Shown here one piece after another: positions 16,897-25,213 of a stretch of DNA of 64,000 nt. The translations under genes and the position numbers were made by a program. The stretch is from the NCBI RefSeq assembly GCF_005280735.1, contig NZ_CP040078.1, forward strand, positions 124,001-188,000, read 5' to 3'. Each line of letters starts with the position of its first letter. Positions within the stretch are counted from its first letter, which is position 1. The notes under the pieces were generated by a model. The model was not told the DNA's origin. It made no database searches and saw only the letters and a program-made list of their open reading frames with translations. This stretch comes from Trinickia violacea. Its GTDB lineage: Bacteria; Pseudomonadota; Gammaproteobacteria; Burkholderiales; Burkholderiaceae.

Positions 16897-18513
16897 CTAG
16901 TTCGATTCGTCGATCAGGAACACTTGCGGATCAACGAGCATCATCATCATCATTCCGCCAGGGAAGATGTTGTTCGTGGTGATCTCGCGCTCGTTGTGCG
17001 AGTGCCACATGAATGCGAAGCCTGCCTCCGTTTGCGGCGGATTCACGCTCGTGCCGCTTGGCGGCGTCGTGCCCGTGGGCGAGGTTGCGCGCATGGTCGC
17101 ATCCGGTCCGAGATAAGGGCTGCCGCCGTACCAGAAGCCGTTGGTCAGCACGTGCGAGTCTGGCAGCGTGACCGGGCCGCCGCTGGCGACCTTGCCGAAC
17201 GGATGCGTCTCGAGCGCCTTGTTGTGATCCGCGCACCACTCGTAGTAGTTCGGCGCGGTCGGATCGGCCGTGTAGTAGCCGTTTGCATCCGGGATGCAGA
17301 CGCTGCCGTCGCCGGGGTAATGCGCGTACACGTCCCAGTTCAGGCCCTTGCCTGTCCAGTAGAAGATGCCGTCCATCGCAAGGCCCGGCGTCGTGGTGGT
17401 CGTGAACAGCAGCGGGCCGGCGACCTTGGTTGCGTCCGTTTTCGCGAGCAGCATGTTGCCGTCGCGCGCGAGCACGCGTACGTGATTGCCGTGCTCATGG
17501 AACGGATGCTGCCAGCGGCCCGTGCCGATGATCCTCAGCAGGACCAGCTCGCCGGGGTGCATGTGCGGGTTGCCGTTGTACGGCTGGTTCGGATACTGCG
17601 CCGCGTAGTTCGGGTCCATGTCGTCCGGCATCGAGCGGCCGTTCACCATGAAGTACGCCGGATGATAGGGCTCCGTCTCGACGGTCATGCAGCCGGTCGG
17701 CTGGGTGCACGCGTTGCCGGCCTGCTGCTCCGCCTGTGCATGAATGCGCGGATCCATTTCTGAGAACTGGAACAAATACTCGCGGTCGTAGCACGCTGCG
17801 CTGTGGTTGTAGGCCGCAGCGGCGTTGCGGAAGTCGGGCTGGCCGTCCAGCAGCTTGCGCGTTCCCTGGATCGGGTTGCAGCCGGTCGGCACGGCGAGCG
17901 TGCCGGGCGCCGAGGTCGGCAACACGATGATCGCGCCGAAGAGCCCCATCTCGATCTGCAGATCGCCCTGCGTGCCGCTGTAGTAGGCGTGCGTGCCGGG
18001 TGTGGCGGCGACGAAGCTGTAGGTGACCGTGACGGTGTGGGACGCCTCGCGCGTGAGCAGCCCCTGCACGCCGGTTGGCGTGCCGGAGCAGAGCTTCGTC
18101 GTCGGATCGATGGTGCCCGTGCAGACGTCGAACCCGGGAAAGAGAATCGACGTGTTGCCCGCTGCCGCCGGCAGACCGTCGGTGAGGGTCACCGTGATGA
18201 TGTCGCCCTGGTTGACGATCAGCGTCGGGCCAGGAATCTGCATGGTCGGACAGTTCGCACCGGCAATGGTGGGCGGCGAAAATCCGGCCGGCGCGGTATT
18301 GCAGCCGTAGCCCCACGAATAGACGCTATTGCCGTCCGGCTGGCTGATGCGGCTCGCCTCGGCCCGCAGATCGAAATGCGTGCCCGTGATGCCCGGCGCG
18401 GCCGCATGCACTTGCATGCAGAAGAGCGCCGCGAGCGCCGCCATGCCGAACCTCGCAAGCCGCCCGAGGCGCGCGAGCGTCGCGATCCATGTTTGGTGAG
18501 TGTTGTGTCCCAC
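16897..18513 (-). CDS. Multicopper-oxidase-fold protein 2, with altered copper ligands
   Basis: This exported cupredoxin-domain protein has 538 residues from the GTG at 18513. It keeps the third multicopper oxidase motif intact, HPFHEHGNH (H336, H339, H341), and the fourth in altered form, WHSHNERE at about 503-510, where Ser replaces the type 1 copper Cys, then GGMMMMM. Motif 1 is lost (ILFPG in place of HxHG), as is motif 2 (YYSGTQ in place of HSH). Alone it is unlikely to be a normal laccase. I prefer the GTG because AGGAGAAGAGCC lies just before it and it gives a normal signal peptide; an ATG at 18600 overlapping the previous stop is the alternative. It lies between multicopper protein 1 and the giant gene in the same operon. 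Confidence 0.78.
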   Translation of the reverse strand: MGHNTHQTWIATLARLGRLARFGMAALAALFCMQVHAAAPGITGTHFDLRAEASRISQPDGNSVYSWGYGCNTAPAGFSPPTIAGANCPTMQIPGPTLIVNQGDIITVTLTDGLPAAAGNTSILFPGFDVCTGTIDPTTKLCSGTPTGVQGLLTREASHTVTVTYSFVAATPGTHAYYSGTQGDLQIEMGLFGAIIVLPTSAPGTLAVPTGCNPIQGTRKLLDGQPDFRNAAAAYNHSAACYDREYLFQFSEMDPRIHAQAEQQAGNACTQPTGCMTVETEPYHPAYFMVNGRSMPDDMDPNYAAQYPNQPYNGNPHMHPGELVLLRIIGTGRWQHPFHEHGNHVRVLARDGNMLLAKTDATKVAGPLLFTTTTTPGLAMDGIFYWTGKGLNWDVYAHYPGDGSVCIPDANGYYTADPTAPNYYEWCADHNKALETHPFGKVASGGPVTLPDSHVLTNGFWYGGSPYLGPDATMRATSPTGTTPPSGTSVNPPQTEAGFAFMWHSHNEREITTNNIFPGGMMMMMLVDPQVFLIDESN

Positions 18514-18596
18514 GGCTCTTCTCCTAAATGCAGGACTCCTGGCCGGGTCCCTGGCTGAGCAGCCGTGGACCGCGTTTCTCAAGGGCAAGAGGCGTC

Positions 18597-20165
18597 TCAT
18601 AGCGTGCAGACCTTCGTCTTGGGGTCCACCGACTTGCAGATGTGCACCTCGGTCATCAGGCCGCCGAAATTCTCCTGGTCGTTCGCCAGATGATCCAGAT
18701 TCGGCGTGTACAGGTAGAAGACCTGCCCTGACTGATACTTCGTCGTATCGGTGGCGTCGAGGATCAGATCGAGCGATTCCCCGCCGCCGAGCGTGATCGA
18801 GTTCGTGTAGTAGGTCATGTCATTGCCGGCCATGTCGCGCAGCAGCCGGGCATTGACGCCTACGACGTGCATCGGAATGCCGAGCGAGGCGAGCGTCTGG
18901 TATTCGGTGACGTCGAGATCGGAAATCCGCAGCAGCACCTTGCCCCCGACCGGAATATTGATCAGCGACGGCAGCGGTTGCGAGAATCGCGGCACGCCGT
19001 CCGACGCCGGCGTCGAAAGCGGATTCGGATTCACCGTGTCCGGATAGCTGCGGCCGTTCAGCAGGAAGAACTTGTCTTTCATGTCGGTGAACGGTTCCGG
19101 ATTGAACGTCATGCCGACGAAGTGGAAGTTCGGATCGAAGCCGTGGATCTGCACCGGATACTCGACGTCGTAAGCGGTCGAGCCGTCGCCGTCGTTGTAC
19201 GCGTAAAGCGTTGGCGTGCCGCTCATGTTGTTCACGTGCAGGACGTTGTTCTGCGGCGGCACCGGTGTCGAGCACAGAATGTCGTTGCCGCACCGTGTGC
19301 GCAGATCCTGCTGCTGCGCCTGCAGCCCGTTGTAAAGCGACTGGCCGGCAGGGACGCGGTTCTGGCGCGGCCGCACGAAGATCTGTCCGACCATGCCCAT
19401 CTGCAGGTGCTCCGGCGGCGTGATGTGGCAGTGCCAGAAGTAGGTGCCGGCATCCGGTGCGAGGTAGTAGTACGTGAAGCTCGCGCCGATGTTGATCGCG
19501 ACCGACGCGTCCGGCACGCCGTCATAGAACGACGAGGCGTTCGGATAGCCGTGGAAGTGCACCGTATGCTTCTCGAACAGGTCGGGACGCATGATCATGC
19601 CGACGTTGGTCAGCGTGAGGAAGAACTCGTCGTCCTCGTCGATCGCCATCATCGGCGCGGGCTGGTTGCCGTTCATCACGCCGACGTCCATGATCGGCCG
19701 CGGGTCGACATGGCCGGTGAGCTGGCCAGGCGGAACGGATTCCGGATCGGGCGTGAGACCGACCGCGCCGTTGTAAGTCGGATCCGTTCTGGGATCGCCT
19801 ACGGTGTTGAACACCGAGGCGAACTGCGTGCCGGGCAGCCCTGCCTTGATGTCGGCGAGACCGGACAGCGGCCCGAAAGCGAACAGGTAAGTCTGAACCC
19901 CGTTGGCCATCGTCGCGTAACCGTCGCCGCCCGAGATCTGCTGACACTTGATCGCACCGTTGACGACGCCGGTCGAGGTGGAGTTCTGTCCTGTGAAGGA
20001 TGGTCCCGTGTACGCGGGTTCCCCGGCGCCGGGCGGCAGCGCCGTCGGGTGCGCCGGCGTGGTGCTCGGGCATTGCACCATGAACGACTGGGAGAATGAG
20101 GGAATCGCGAACAGCATGAACAACAGTGCGGCCACACTATTGCGACACCTGCGGATGCTGAACAT
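18597..20165 (-). CDS. Multicopper-oxidase-fold protein 1, with HFHG and HCH motifs
   Basis: This is a 522-residue exported protein (signal MFSIRRCRNSVAALLFMLFAIPSFS). The first cupredoxin domain has motif 1 as HFHG (H203, H205) and then WHCHITPPEHLQMGM (H245, C246, H247, H253, M258), which has the Cys-His-Met set of a type 1 copper site although it sits where motif 2 normally lies. The second cupredoxin domain (about 330-520) has lost motifs 3 and 4 (IPMHVVGVN; YLYTPNLDHLAND). GGAGGT precedes the ATG. This is the first gene of the operon; the 34-bp shared element lies 128-161 bases upstream. It could be a copper electron-transfer protein, or half of a composite oxidase with protein 2. The substrate is unknown. 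Confidence 0.8.
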   Translation of the reverse strand: MFSIRRCRNSVAALLFMLFAIPSFSQSFMVQCPSTTPAHPTALPPGAGEPAYTGPSFTGQNSTSTGVVNGAIKCQQISGGDGYATMANGVQTYLFAFGPLSGLADIKAGLPGTQFASVFNTVGDPRTDPTYNGAVGLTPDPESVPPGQLTGHVDPRPIMDVGVMNGNQPAPMMAIDEDDEFFLTLTNVGMIMRPDLFEKHTVHFHGYPNASSFYDGVPDASVAINIGASFTYYYLAPDAGTYFWHCHITPPEHLQMGMVGQIFVRPRQNRVPAGQSLYNGLQAQQQDLRTRCGNDILCSTPVPPQNNVLHVNNMSGTPTLYAYNDGDGSTAYDVEYPVQIHGFDPNFHFVGMTFNPEPFTDMKDKFFLLNGRSYPDTVNPNPLSTPASDGVPRFSQPLPSLINIPVGGKVLLRISDLDVTEYQTLASLGIPMHVVGVNARLLRDMAGNDMTYYTNSITLGGGESLDLILDATDTTKYQSGQVFYLYTPNLDHLANDQENFGGLMTEVHICKSVDPKTKVCTL

Positions 20166-20236
20166 ATGACCTCCGTCCTTCGGGTCAACCAGCGCGGTAC
20201 GCGCTAAACGTCACGCACTACTCCAAACCCGGGCTG

Positions 20237-20249
20237 GTGACATCGTCAC
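20237..20249. promoter_or_regulatory. Palindrome GTGAC-ATC-GTCAC upstream of multicopper protein 1
   Basis: A perfect 5-3-5 inverted repeat 72-84 bases upstream of the multicopper protein 1 start, placed where an operator would sit. The binding protein is unknown. Confidence 0.45.
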
Positions 20250-20292
20250 AGTGGCCCGTATCTGGATTCTGGATTTGGACGACGGAGCCCGC

Positions 20293-20326
20293 GATGGGTC
20301 ACCTCCCTACACTTGCGGTAGGGCAA
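20293..20326. promoter_or_regulatory. 34-bp element, copy 2 (upstream of multicopper protein 1)
   Basis: This matches 29 of 34 bases, ungapped, with the copy at 4514-4547. This copy also contains the inverted repeat CCCTAC (20305-20310) and GTAGGG (20318-20323), which is degenerate in the other copy. It is a likely binding site of a regulator that links the two transcription units of the cluster. Confidence 0.7.
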
Positions 20327-20788
20327 ACCCAGTGCGTTGTGCGGTCGTGTCCTGGACGGACGATGGAGCGTGTCCTGGCCAACACAAGCGACCAGTCACG
20401 CAGCCACTCCGGTATGGGAGTGGAACGCGGACACAGCGCGATTCCTTTCATTTGCTTTTCACAGAAGGCCATTGCTTCGGTGCGCTTCAGCGAGCGTGAG
20501 GGCTATCACGGATTCGTCACAATCGTTCTCGCACTCGGGCTCGATCTCCGGCGAGGCGTGAGGCGCCCGACCGTGCTCGTCGAAAAAACGGAGGACTGCA
20601 ATGTCCTTCTTATGTGTCCTACGTCCTATAGAGGCGCACTTTCGCATGGGTACAATCCCCCGTAATCACGTCTTGCGCGCAAGAGCGAAAACCGCGGACT
20701 TCTCGATCAAGCGGTCAGACGGGCGGCACTCATATCCTGGTTGTTAACCGGCGAAGGACTTGACGTAATCAGTAGCGGGGGACGCGTC

Positions 20789-21640
20789 ATGGTTTATCTG
20801 GAAAAAAGGGCTGTACTGAATTTCGTTGAGCGGAAGGATCACACCCTTGAACTTGTCGGGGTCGATAACGAGAAGCGAACGTATTACCCCGCCATGTCAA
20901 TGTGGTTGAAGCTGGAGAAGCTTCAGGTGGTGCAACAGCTCGTCGAGCCTCTGGGTGGAGACCGGCAGCCGATGCTGTCCACTTCGCTACACGGAGTGGC
21001 ACATCTTGACGGCCAGGACCTCTCGATCATCGGCGCCTCTCAGCAAGCGACGCGCACGCTTCAGGTGTCCTTTGAGGCCCGCGACGTCAGCACGGCGGAC
21101 CGGCTTGGTTTGCGCGCATTGGAAGACGAACTGGGTAACTCGTTGTCCGATGTGGCGCTCGGCACTGCCCGACTGGGCTTCAATCCTGCCGATGGCGAGA
21201 CCAAGGAACCCGAACAGTGGTGGCTCGCCTGCCACATTCCCACCGCCTGCCTACAGGTGCTTGCGAAGGCAATCTCGGATGGCCAGCTTGGCGCGGTAGA
21301 GTTAGGGCTGGCAATGCGGCACCTCTACACGAGCGAAAGTCCGGCGGCTGACCCTGCACGCCAGCCTCGGCTCTTTCTCCGGCCCAACGAAAGCGACGAC
21401 ACGATCGAATGGCCGAATATCGCAACTGGCTATGTCACCCACCTTCGGATCGACTTTGCGACGGCTTCATTGCGTGGCTCCGCGGCGAGCGGCGACCAGA
21501 CGGTAGCGGCGAACCTCGTCGCGGAAGCCGTGAACTCACTGGGACCGAGGCTCCTTAACCTGAGACTGACGGTAAGATGGATTGGCCTCCTCATTGCCAT
21601 GTTGCTCTTGCTTGAAGTTCTCGAGCGGATGCGGATCTAG
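20789..21640 (+). CDS. Unknown protein with a C-terminal membrane anchor
   Basis: This 283-residue protein is not one I recognise. It is soluble and mixed in composition for most of its length (MVYLEKRAVLNFVERKDHTLEL..., ARDVSTADRLGLRALEDELG) and ends in one hydrophobic helix, WIGLLIAMLLLLEVLERMRI, which would make it tail-anchored with its body in the cytoplasm. I chose the ATG at 20789; an in-frame TTG at 20741 is possible but less likely. It is divergent from the multicopper operon and convergent with the GAF/split-barrel gene. No partner is evident. Confidence 0.55.
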   Translation: MVYLEKRAVLNFVERKDHTLELVGVDNEKRTYYPAMSMWLKLEKLQVVQQLVEPLGGDRQPMLSTSLHGVAHLDGQDLSIIGASQQATRTLQVSFEARDVSTADRLGLRALEDELGNSLSDVALGTARLGFNPADGETKEPEQWWLACHIPTACLQVLAKAISDGQLGAVELGLAMRHLYTSESPAADPARQPRLFLRPNESDDTIEWPNIATGYVTHLRIDFATASLRGSAASGDQTVAANLVAEAVNSLGPRLLNLRLTVRWIGLLIAMLLLLEVLERMRI

Positions 21641-21770
21641 ATCGTTAACAATCGATTCGAGAATGTTAGTCCTAGAGGGGCGGATGGCGGATTTCGCAAT
21701 GCACCTCCCCGTTCTAAATCGGCCTAACGCCTTGTCGCTCGGATTGAGATTTGCACGGTCTCTTTGCCGC

Positions 21771-23102
21771 CTATCCAGTGTGTGAGAATGCCGGTATTCC
21801 ATCGATGGCCAATCTGACCTGGCCCCGCCCAGTATGGATCAGCCGCACTGGAAGATTTTTTTCGTCCAGTCGACGACGCAGCAATAGAAGACGCGTTTCA
21901 AGATTGTCTTTGATATCGGGCAGCCTGAGCGTTTCCGCCAGGCGGATCTCCCGGTTCGTGAAATCGCTCCTGCCTTCGTTGATATAGGCATCGAGCATGT
22001 AGGCCAGAAGGCGTCCGGCGACACCTTTGATCACGTAGGCGTTGTCAATGAAGACGCTGTCGTCATACTGATGGTGAATGACATGGATGGCACGATCGCC
22101 ATGCTGCTCGTGCGCGGCACATGCTGCCTCCGGCCCGGCTTCGGGCGCGAGCGCTTCGCAAAGCGCAAGTGCGAGTGCACACTGGTTCGCGATCATTTCC
22201 AGTGCCGTTTCGTGCGTCGTGGTGAAGGCAAGCCGATCCCGGCTCTCGACGAAGAGTACCCCGCGTATCGTCCCCTGCGCGAGAAGCGGTATTGCGATCT
22301 GACTCATGGCATCGGGCATGCTCGGCAGCACGATCGTTCGGGTACGGTTCTCATCGGAGTCGCTCGTTGCTTCAATCGCGGCCCCCATCCTGAGCACCCG
22401 GCTCATATCGTTGATCTTCACCGGGCGCTTGCTTCCAGCAGCGATGCCGATAAGACCGTCGTCAAAAGCAATTTCCGAACCGATGCCGGAGCGATCGTAA
22501 CCTCGGCTGGCGACGGTGGTGAGCAGCCGGCGCGCATTGTCGCCAAGCAGTACGATGGCCTGGCTGAAGCCCACGTCGTCGCATCCGTCGAGTACCGCGC
22601 CGAGAACGTGCTCTGTATCGTTTTGCGCGCTGATCGCGTTCATCGCCCGACGGAGGACAGCGAGGTCAAGCGTCGACGACAGGTCTAATGTGTCGGCGGT
22701 CTCAACGGGAGACGCAACGCCAACGATAGCGTTGACCCGAAAAATATCGATCGCTTTCAGGCGCATGATTCCGGCCAATCCTACCTGCGCGCTGCTAGCC
22801 CGCAATTGGTCCGACACACGGTCAAAGAGCAGACCCTCATCGCGCGACGTGACCCAGGTGATATCAAGCTTGTACTGTCCACCGTGACGAGCACTGACCA
22901 GCAGCAGCGACGCCTGTGGATTTGCGCGAACATTCGCAGCCGTCTTGGCGAAGAACTGGTTGGATATCGCAACATGTGCGTCGTCTACGAGCACGACATG
23001 CGACAGGTACGAGATATTGGGCGTGCCGTCGGCTGCGGCAGTCGCAATGATCGAAGGAATGACCCCTTCGAAGCAATCGTCGAGATCTCGAAGCCGTATC
23101 AT
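21771..23102 (-). CDS. FMN split-barrel plus GAF-domain protein
   Basis: This 443-residue cytoplasmic protein has three parts. Residues about 1-140 resemble pyridoxamine-5'-phosphate-oxidase-like FMN-binding split barrels (GVIPSIIATAAADGTPNISYLSHV, ANPQASLLL). About 170-320 is a GAF sensor domain (VLGDNARRLLTTVASRGY, SQIAIPLLAQGTIRGVLFVE). The last 110 residues (YVIKGVAGRLLAYMLDAYI... NREIRLAETLRLPDIKDNLETRLLLLRRRL) look like a winged-helix or effector region. The start ATG overlaps the stop of the 23099 gene by four bases (ATGA), so the pair is coupled. It probably senses a flavin-, redox- or gas-related signal; the ligand is unknown. Confidence 0.72.
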   Translation of the reverse strand: MIRLRDLDDCFEGVIPSIIATAAADGTPNISYLSHVVLVDDAHVAISNQFFAKTAANVRANPQASLLLVSARHGGQYKLDITWVTSRDEGLLFDRVSDQLRASSAQVGLAGIMRLKAIDIFRVNAIVGVASPVETADTLDLSSTLDLAVLRRAMNAISAQNDTEHVLGAVLDGCDDVGFSQAIVLLGDNARRLLTTVASRGYDRSGIGSEIAFDDGLIGIAAGSKRPVKINDMSRVLRMGAAIEATSDSDENRTRTIVLPSMPDAMSQIAIPLLAQGTIRGVLFVESRDRLAFTTTHETALEMIANQCALALALCEALAPEAGPEAACAAHEQHGDRAIHVIHHQYDDSVFIDNAYVIKGVAGRLLAYMLDAYINEGRSDFTNREIRLAETLRLPDIKDNLETRLLLLRRRLDEKNLPVRLIHTGRGQVRLAIDGIPAFSHTG

Positions 23103-23572
23103 GATGCGACGCCCGTTCCCGCAGCGGTGCCAGCTTTGGGGCCAGGCGTCTGCACATAAGCCTCCTTCACCAGAAGACGCGCAACCGTCAGTTCCCGTTC
23201 CGTGATGAACGGCGATACCAGTTTGGCGGGGTGGCCAAGGCCGCTGAAGTGCGCATAAAGCTTGGTCTGGTAATGGCGGGACTGCTCCAGGTCTCGTTGC
23301 TCCGCGGCACGGAGACAGGCAGTGCCTTTCAATTGATACGAAACATAGTCGGAAGGGCGCGAAAACGTGATCGCGGCCTGTCCGTTGGCAGCCAGGTTGG
23401 AAGTCGTTTCCGGCCATTGCCACGCGGAAATGAACAGTTCGATATTCTCGTCGTCCACGATTCGAGCGCCGACGGCCCGACCTATCGACGGGCGGTTCGC
23501 TTCATCTCGCGTTCCGACAATGATCATCACGGGGCCCACGACAAAGCGCTTGATCTCCTCCGAGAGTCGCAT
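23099..23572 (-). CDS. Pyridoxamine-5'-phosphate-oxidase-like FMN protein
   Basis: This 157-residue protein of the FMN-binding split-barrel superfamily shows the family's opening strands (VMIIVGTRDEANRPSIGRAVG), followed by ENIELFISAWQWPETTSNLAANGQAAITFSRP. Small proteins of this family bind FMN, F420 or heme, and many are not true PNP oxidases. It is translationally coupled to the GAF-domain protein and divergent from a flavin monooxygenase 117 bases away, so the three may share a promoter region and a flavin theme. Confidence 0.78.
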   Translation of the reverse strand: MRLSEEIKRFVVGPVMIIVGTRDEANRPSIGRAVGARIVDDENIELFISAWQWPETTSNLAANGQAAITFSRPSDYVSYQLKGTACLRAAEQRDLEQSRHYQTKLYAHFSGLGHPAKLVSPFITERELTVARLLVKEAYVQTPGPKAGTAAGTGVAS

Positions 23573-23689
23573 ATGCCCTCCTGTTTCTCTGCCCTTTAGG
23601 AAGCCGCACCATTTGCTTAGGCATTATTTAGCAACGCGTTTTGCAGCTACGAATTATAACGTGGGGCCCACCACGAAGGAGAGCCGTAC

Positions 23690-25213
23690 ATGAAGCATGG
23701 AGAGAAGGACACTGTCGCGATCATTGGCGCCGGGCCGGGAGGTTTGGTTTCGGCTCGCTGGTTCGCGCAACATGGAATCGAGCCCGTTTTGTTCGAGGCC
23801 GGCGATCGACTCGGCGGCCAATGGAACCTGGCGGGCGCAGCGAGCAAGACCTGGGCGGGGATGCGCACCAACACCAGCCGCGTGATGTCGGCGTTCTCCG
23901 ATCTTGACCACGCCGCGGACGTGGCCATCTATCCTCGACAGGATCAGATGCTGGCCTATCTGGAGCGCTACGCCGCCAAATTCGATCTGGTGCGGCGCAT
24001 CCGGTTTGGAACGCGCGTCGAACGGCTCGAGGCCGCGCCGGATGGCCGCTGGCTGTTGCGCTTGCGGACGCAGGATGAGGTGGTCGAAGAAACTTTCAGC
24101 CGTGTCATTGTGGCCACGGGTGCCCAGGCCCGTCCCCTGGTGCCGGATATTCCGGGCATCGAAGGCTTCACAGGCGCGCTCGGCATTGCACATACCGCGC
24201 AATACGAAGGGGCCGACCGTTACCGGGGGCGTTCGGTTGTCATTGGGGGGTGTTCGATCAGCGCACTGGAAATCGCTTCTGACCTCGCATTTGGCGGCTC
24301 GCAGGTCACGTCCGCGTACCGGCGACAGCGATTTATTTTGCCCAAGCTGATAGCGGGTGTGCCAACCGAGCATGTGCTGTTCAATCGCGCTGCCGCCCTT
24401 GCAGGCGAAGTGCTTCCAGTCGAAGCGCTTGCTGAAGGGCTTAAGGCGACCGTATTGAGGGCGGGTGGCAATCCCGCCCAATTCGGCGCACCCGAGCCCC
24501 ACGCGAACATCTTCGCGGCTGGCATCTCGCAGTCACAGAGTTTTCTGCCGGCAGTAGCCGAGGGCCGAATCACCGTTCGTCCGTGGATCGAGCGCATCGA
24601 CAAAGACACCGTGTTTTTTGCCGACGGTAGTCATGCGACGCCCGACGCCATTCTGTTCGGGACAGGTTATGGCCTGTCTTTGCCTTGGCTGGCTGACGAC
24701 ATTGCGAGGACGCTGGGCTTCGACGGGAAGCGGATCGATCTTTACGATCATACGTTCCATCCAGACCTCGAGGGACTGGCGTTTGTTGGTCTCTTCAACC
24801 TGATCGGCCCGTATCTTCCGGTGTTGGAGCTGCAGGCACGCTGGATTGCCTACGTACTGGCTGGCCGCGTGAGTATGCCGACACGGACTGAGATGGAGCG
24901 GGGGCTCGAAGCGTGCCGAGCGATGCGGGAACGCGACCAGGAGCCGGTGCTGCATCAAACCGCGGTCTGCCTTGCGCGCCACGCGGGGGTGGAGCCCGAC
25001 CTGGAGCGCTGGCCTGACCTGGAGCGTGCGCTGCTATTCGGCCCGCTTTCGCCCGTTTCATTCCGGTTGCAAGGCACCGATTGTCTCGACGATGCGCCCG
25101 TACGAACACAAGCTGCGGCAGCGGCATTTGGCGCGATAAGATCCATGACCTTGACCTCCGACGAGCTGCAGCTCCGACGCCTGATTGACCAAGGCCAATC
25201 GCTCGTAGCCTGA
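23690..25213 (+). CDS. Flavin-dependent monooxygenase (FMO/BVMO-like)
   Basis: This 507-residue protein has an N-terminal FAD Rossmann motif GAGPGG (13-18) followed by ARWFAQHGIEPVLFEAGDRLGGQW, a second dinucleotide motif (VVIGGCSISALEIASDLA, about residue 183 on) for NADPH, the ATG-type motif VATGAQARPLVP, and FTGALGIAHTAQY at about 160, which resembles the FxGxxxHxxxY fingerprint of flavin-containing monooxygenases. Such enzymes insert one oxygen atom into N, S or carbonyl groups using NADPH. The substrate is unknown. It is divergent from the split-barrel pair. Confidence 0.8.
   Translation: MKHGEKDTVAIIGAGPGGLVSARWFAQHGIEPVLFEAGDRLGGQWNLAGAASKTWAGMRTNTSRVMSAFSDLDHAADVAIYPRQDQMLAYLERYAAKFDLVRRIRFGTRVERLEAAPDGRWLLRLRTQDEVVEETFSRVIVATGAQARPLVPDIPGIEGFTGALGIAHTAQYEGADRYRGRSVVIGGCSISALEIASDLAFGGSQVTSAYRRQRFILPKLIAGVPTEHVLFNRAAALAGEVLPVEALAEGLKATVLRAGGNPAQFGAPEPHANIFAAGISQSQSFLPAVAEGRITVRPWIERIDKDTVFFADGSHATPDAILFGTGYGLSLPWLADDIARTLGFDGKRIDLYDHTFHPDLEGLAFVGLFNLIGPYLPVLELQARWIAYVLAGRVSMPTRTEMERGLEACRAMRERDQEPVLHQTAVCLARHAGVEPDLERWPDLERALLFGPLSPVSFRLQGTDCLDDAPVRTQAAAAAFGAIRSMTLTSDELQLRRLIDQGQSLVA

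Larger units (their letters stand above)
20166..20788. other. Intergenic control region between the divergent multicopper operon and the 20789 gene
   Basis: About 620 bases without a convincing gene. It holds the ribosome site of multicopper protein 1, a palindrome at 20237-20249 and the 34-bp element at 20293-20326. The remaining part, to 20788, shows only weak TACAAT-like promoter matches (20650-20655) for the plus-strand gene. An open frame at 20237-20665 lacks a ribosome site and recognisable protein features. Confidence 0.6.

Noticed and set aside
18513..18600. ATG 18600 as start of multicopper protein 2
   Set aside because: Not excluded, but the GTG at 18513 has AGGAGA at good spacing and gives a normal signal peptide; the 29 extra residues are Arg-rich and atypical.
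18597..20165. Multicopper protein 1 as a nitrite reductase (NirK)
   Set aside because: It has two cupredoxin domains and an HCH-type site, but the second domain lacks the NirK ligand pattern and no denitrification gene is nearby.
20237..20665. A 142-codon frame in the multicopper promoter gap
   Set aside because: No ribosome site, no recognisable protein features, and it overlaps the conserved 34-bp element and palindrome.
21771..23423. A longer start for the GAF/split-barrel protein
   Set aside because: The extra 107 residues overlap the upstream split-barrel gene and have no domain; ATG 23102 with four-base overlap is better.
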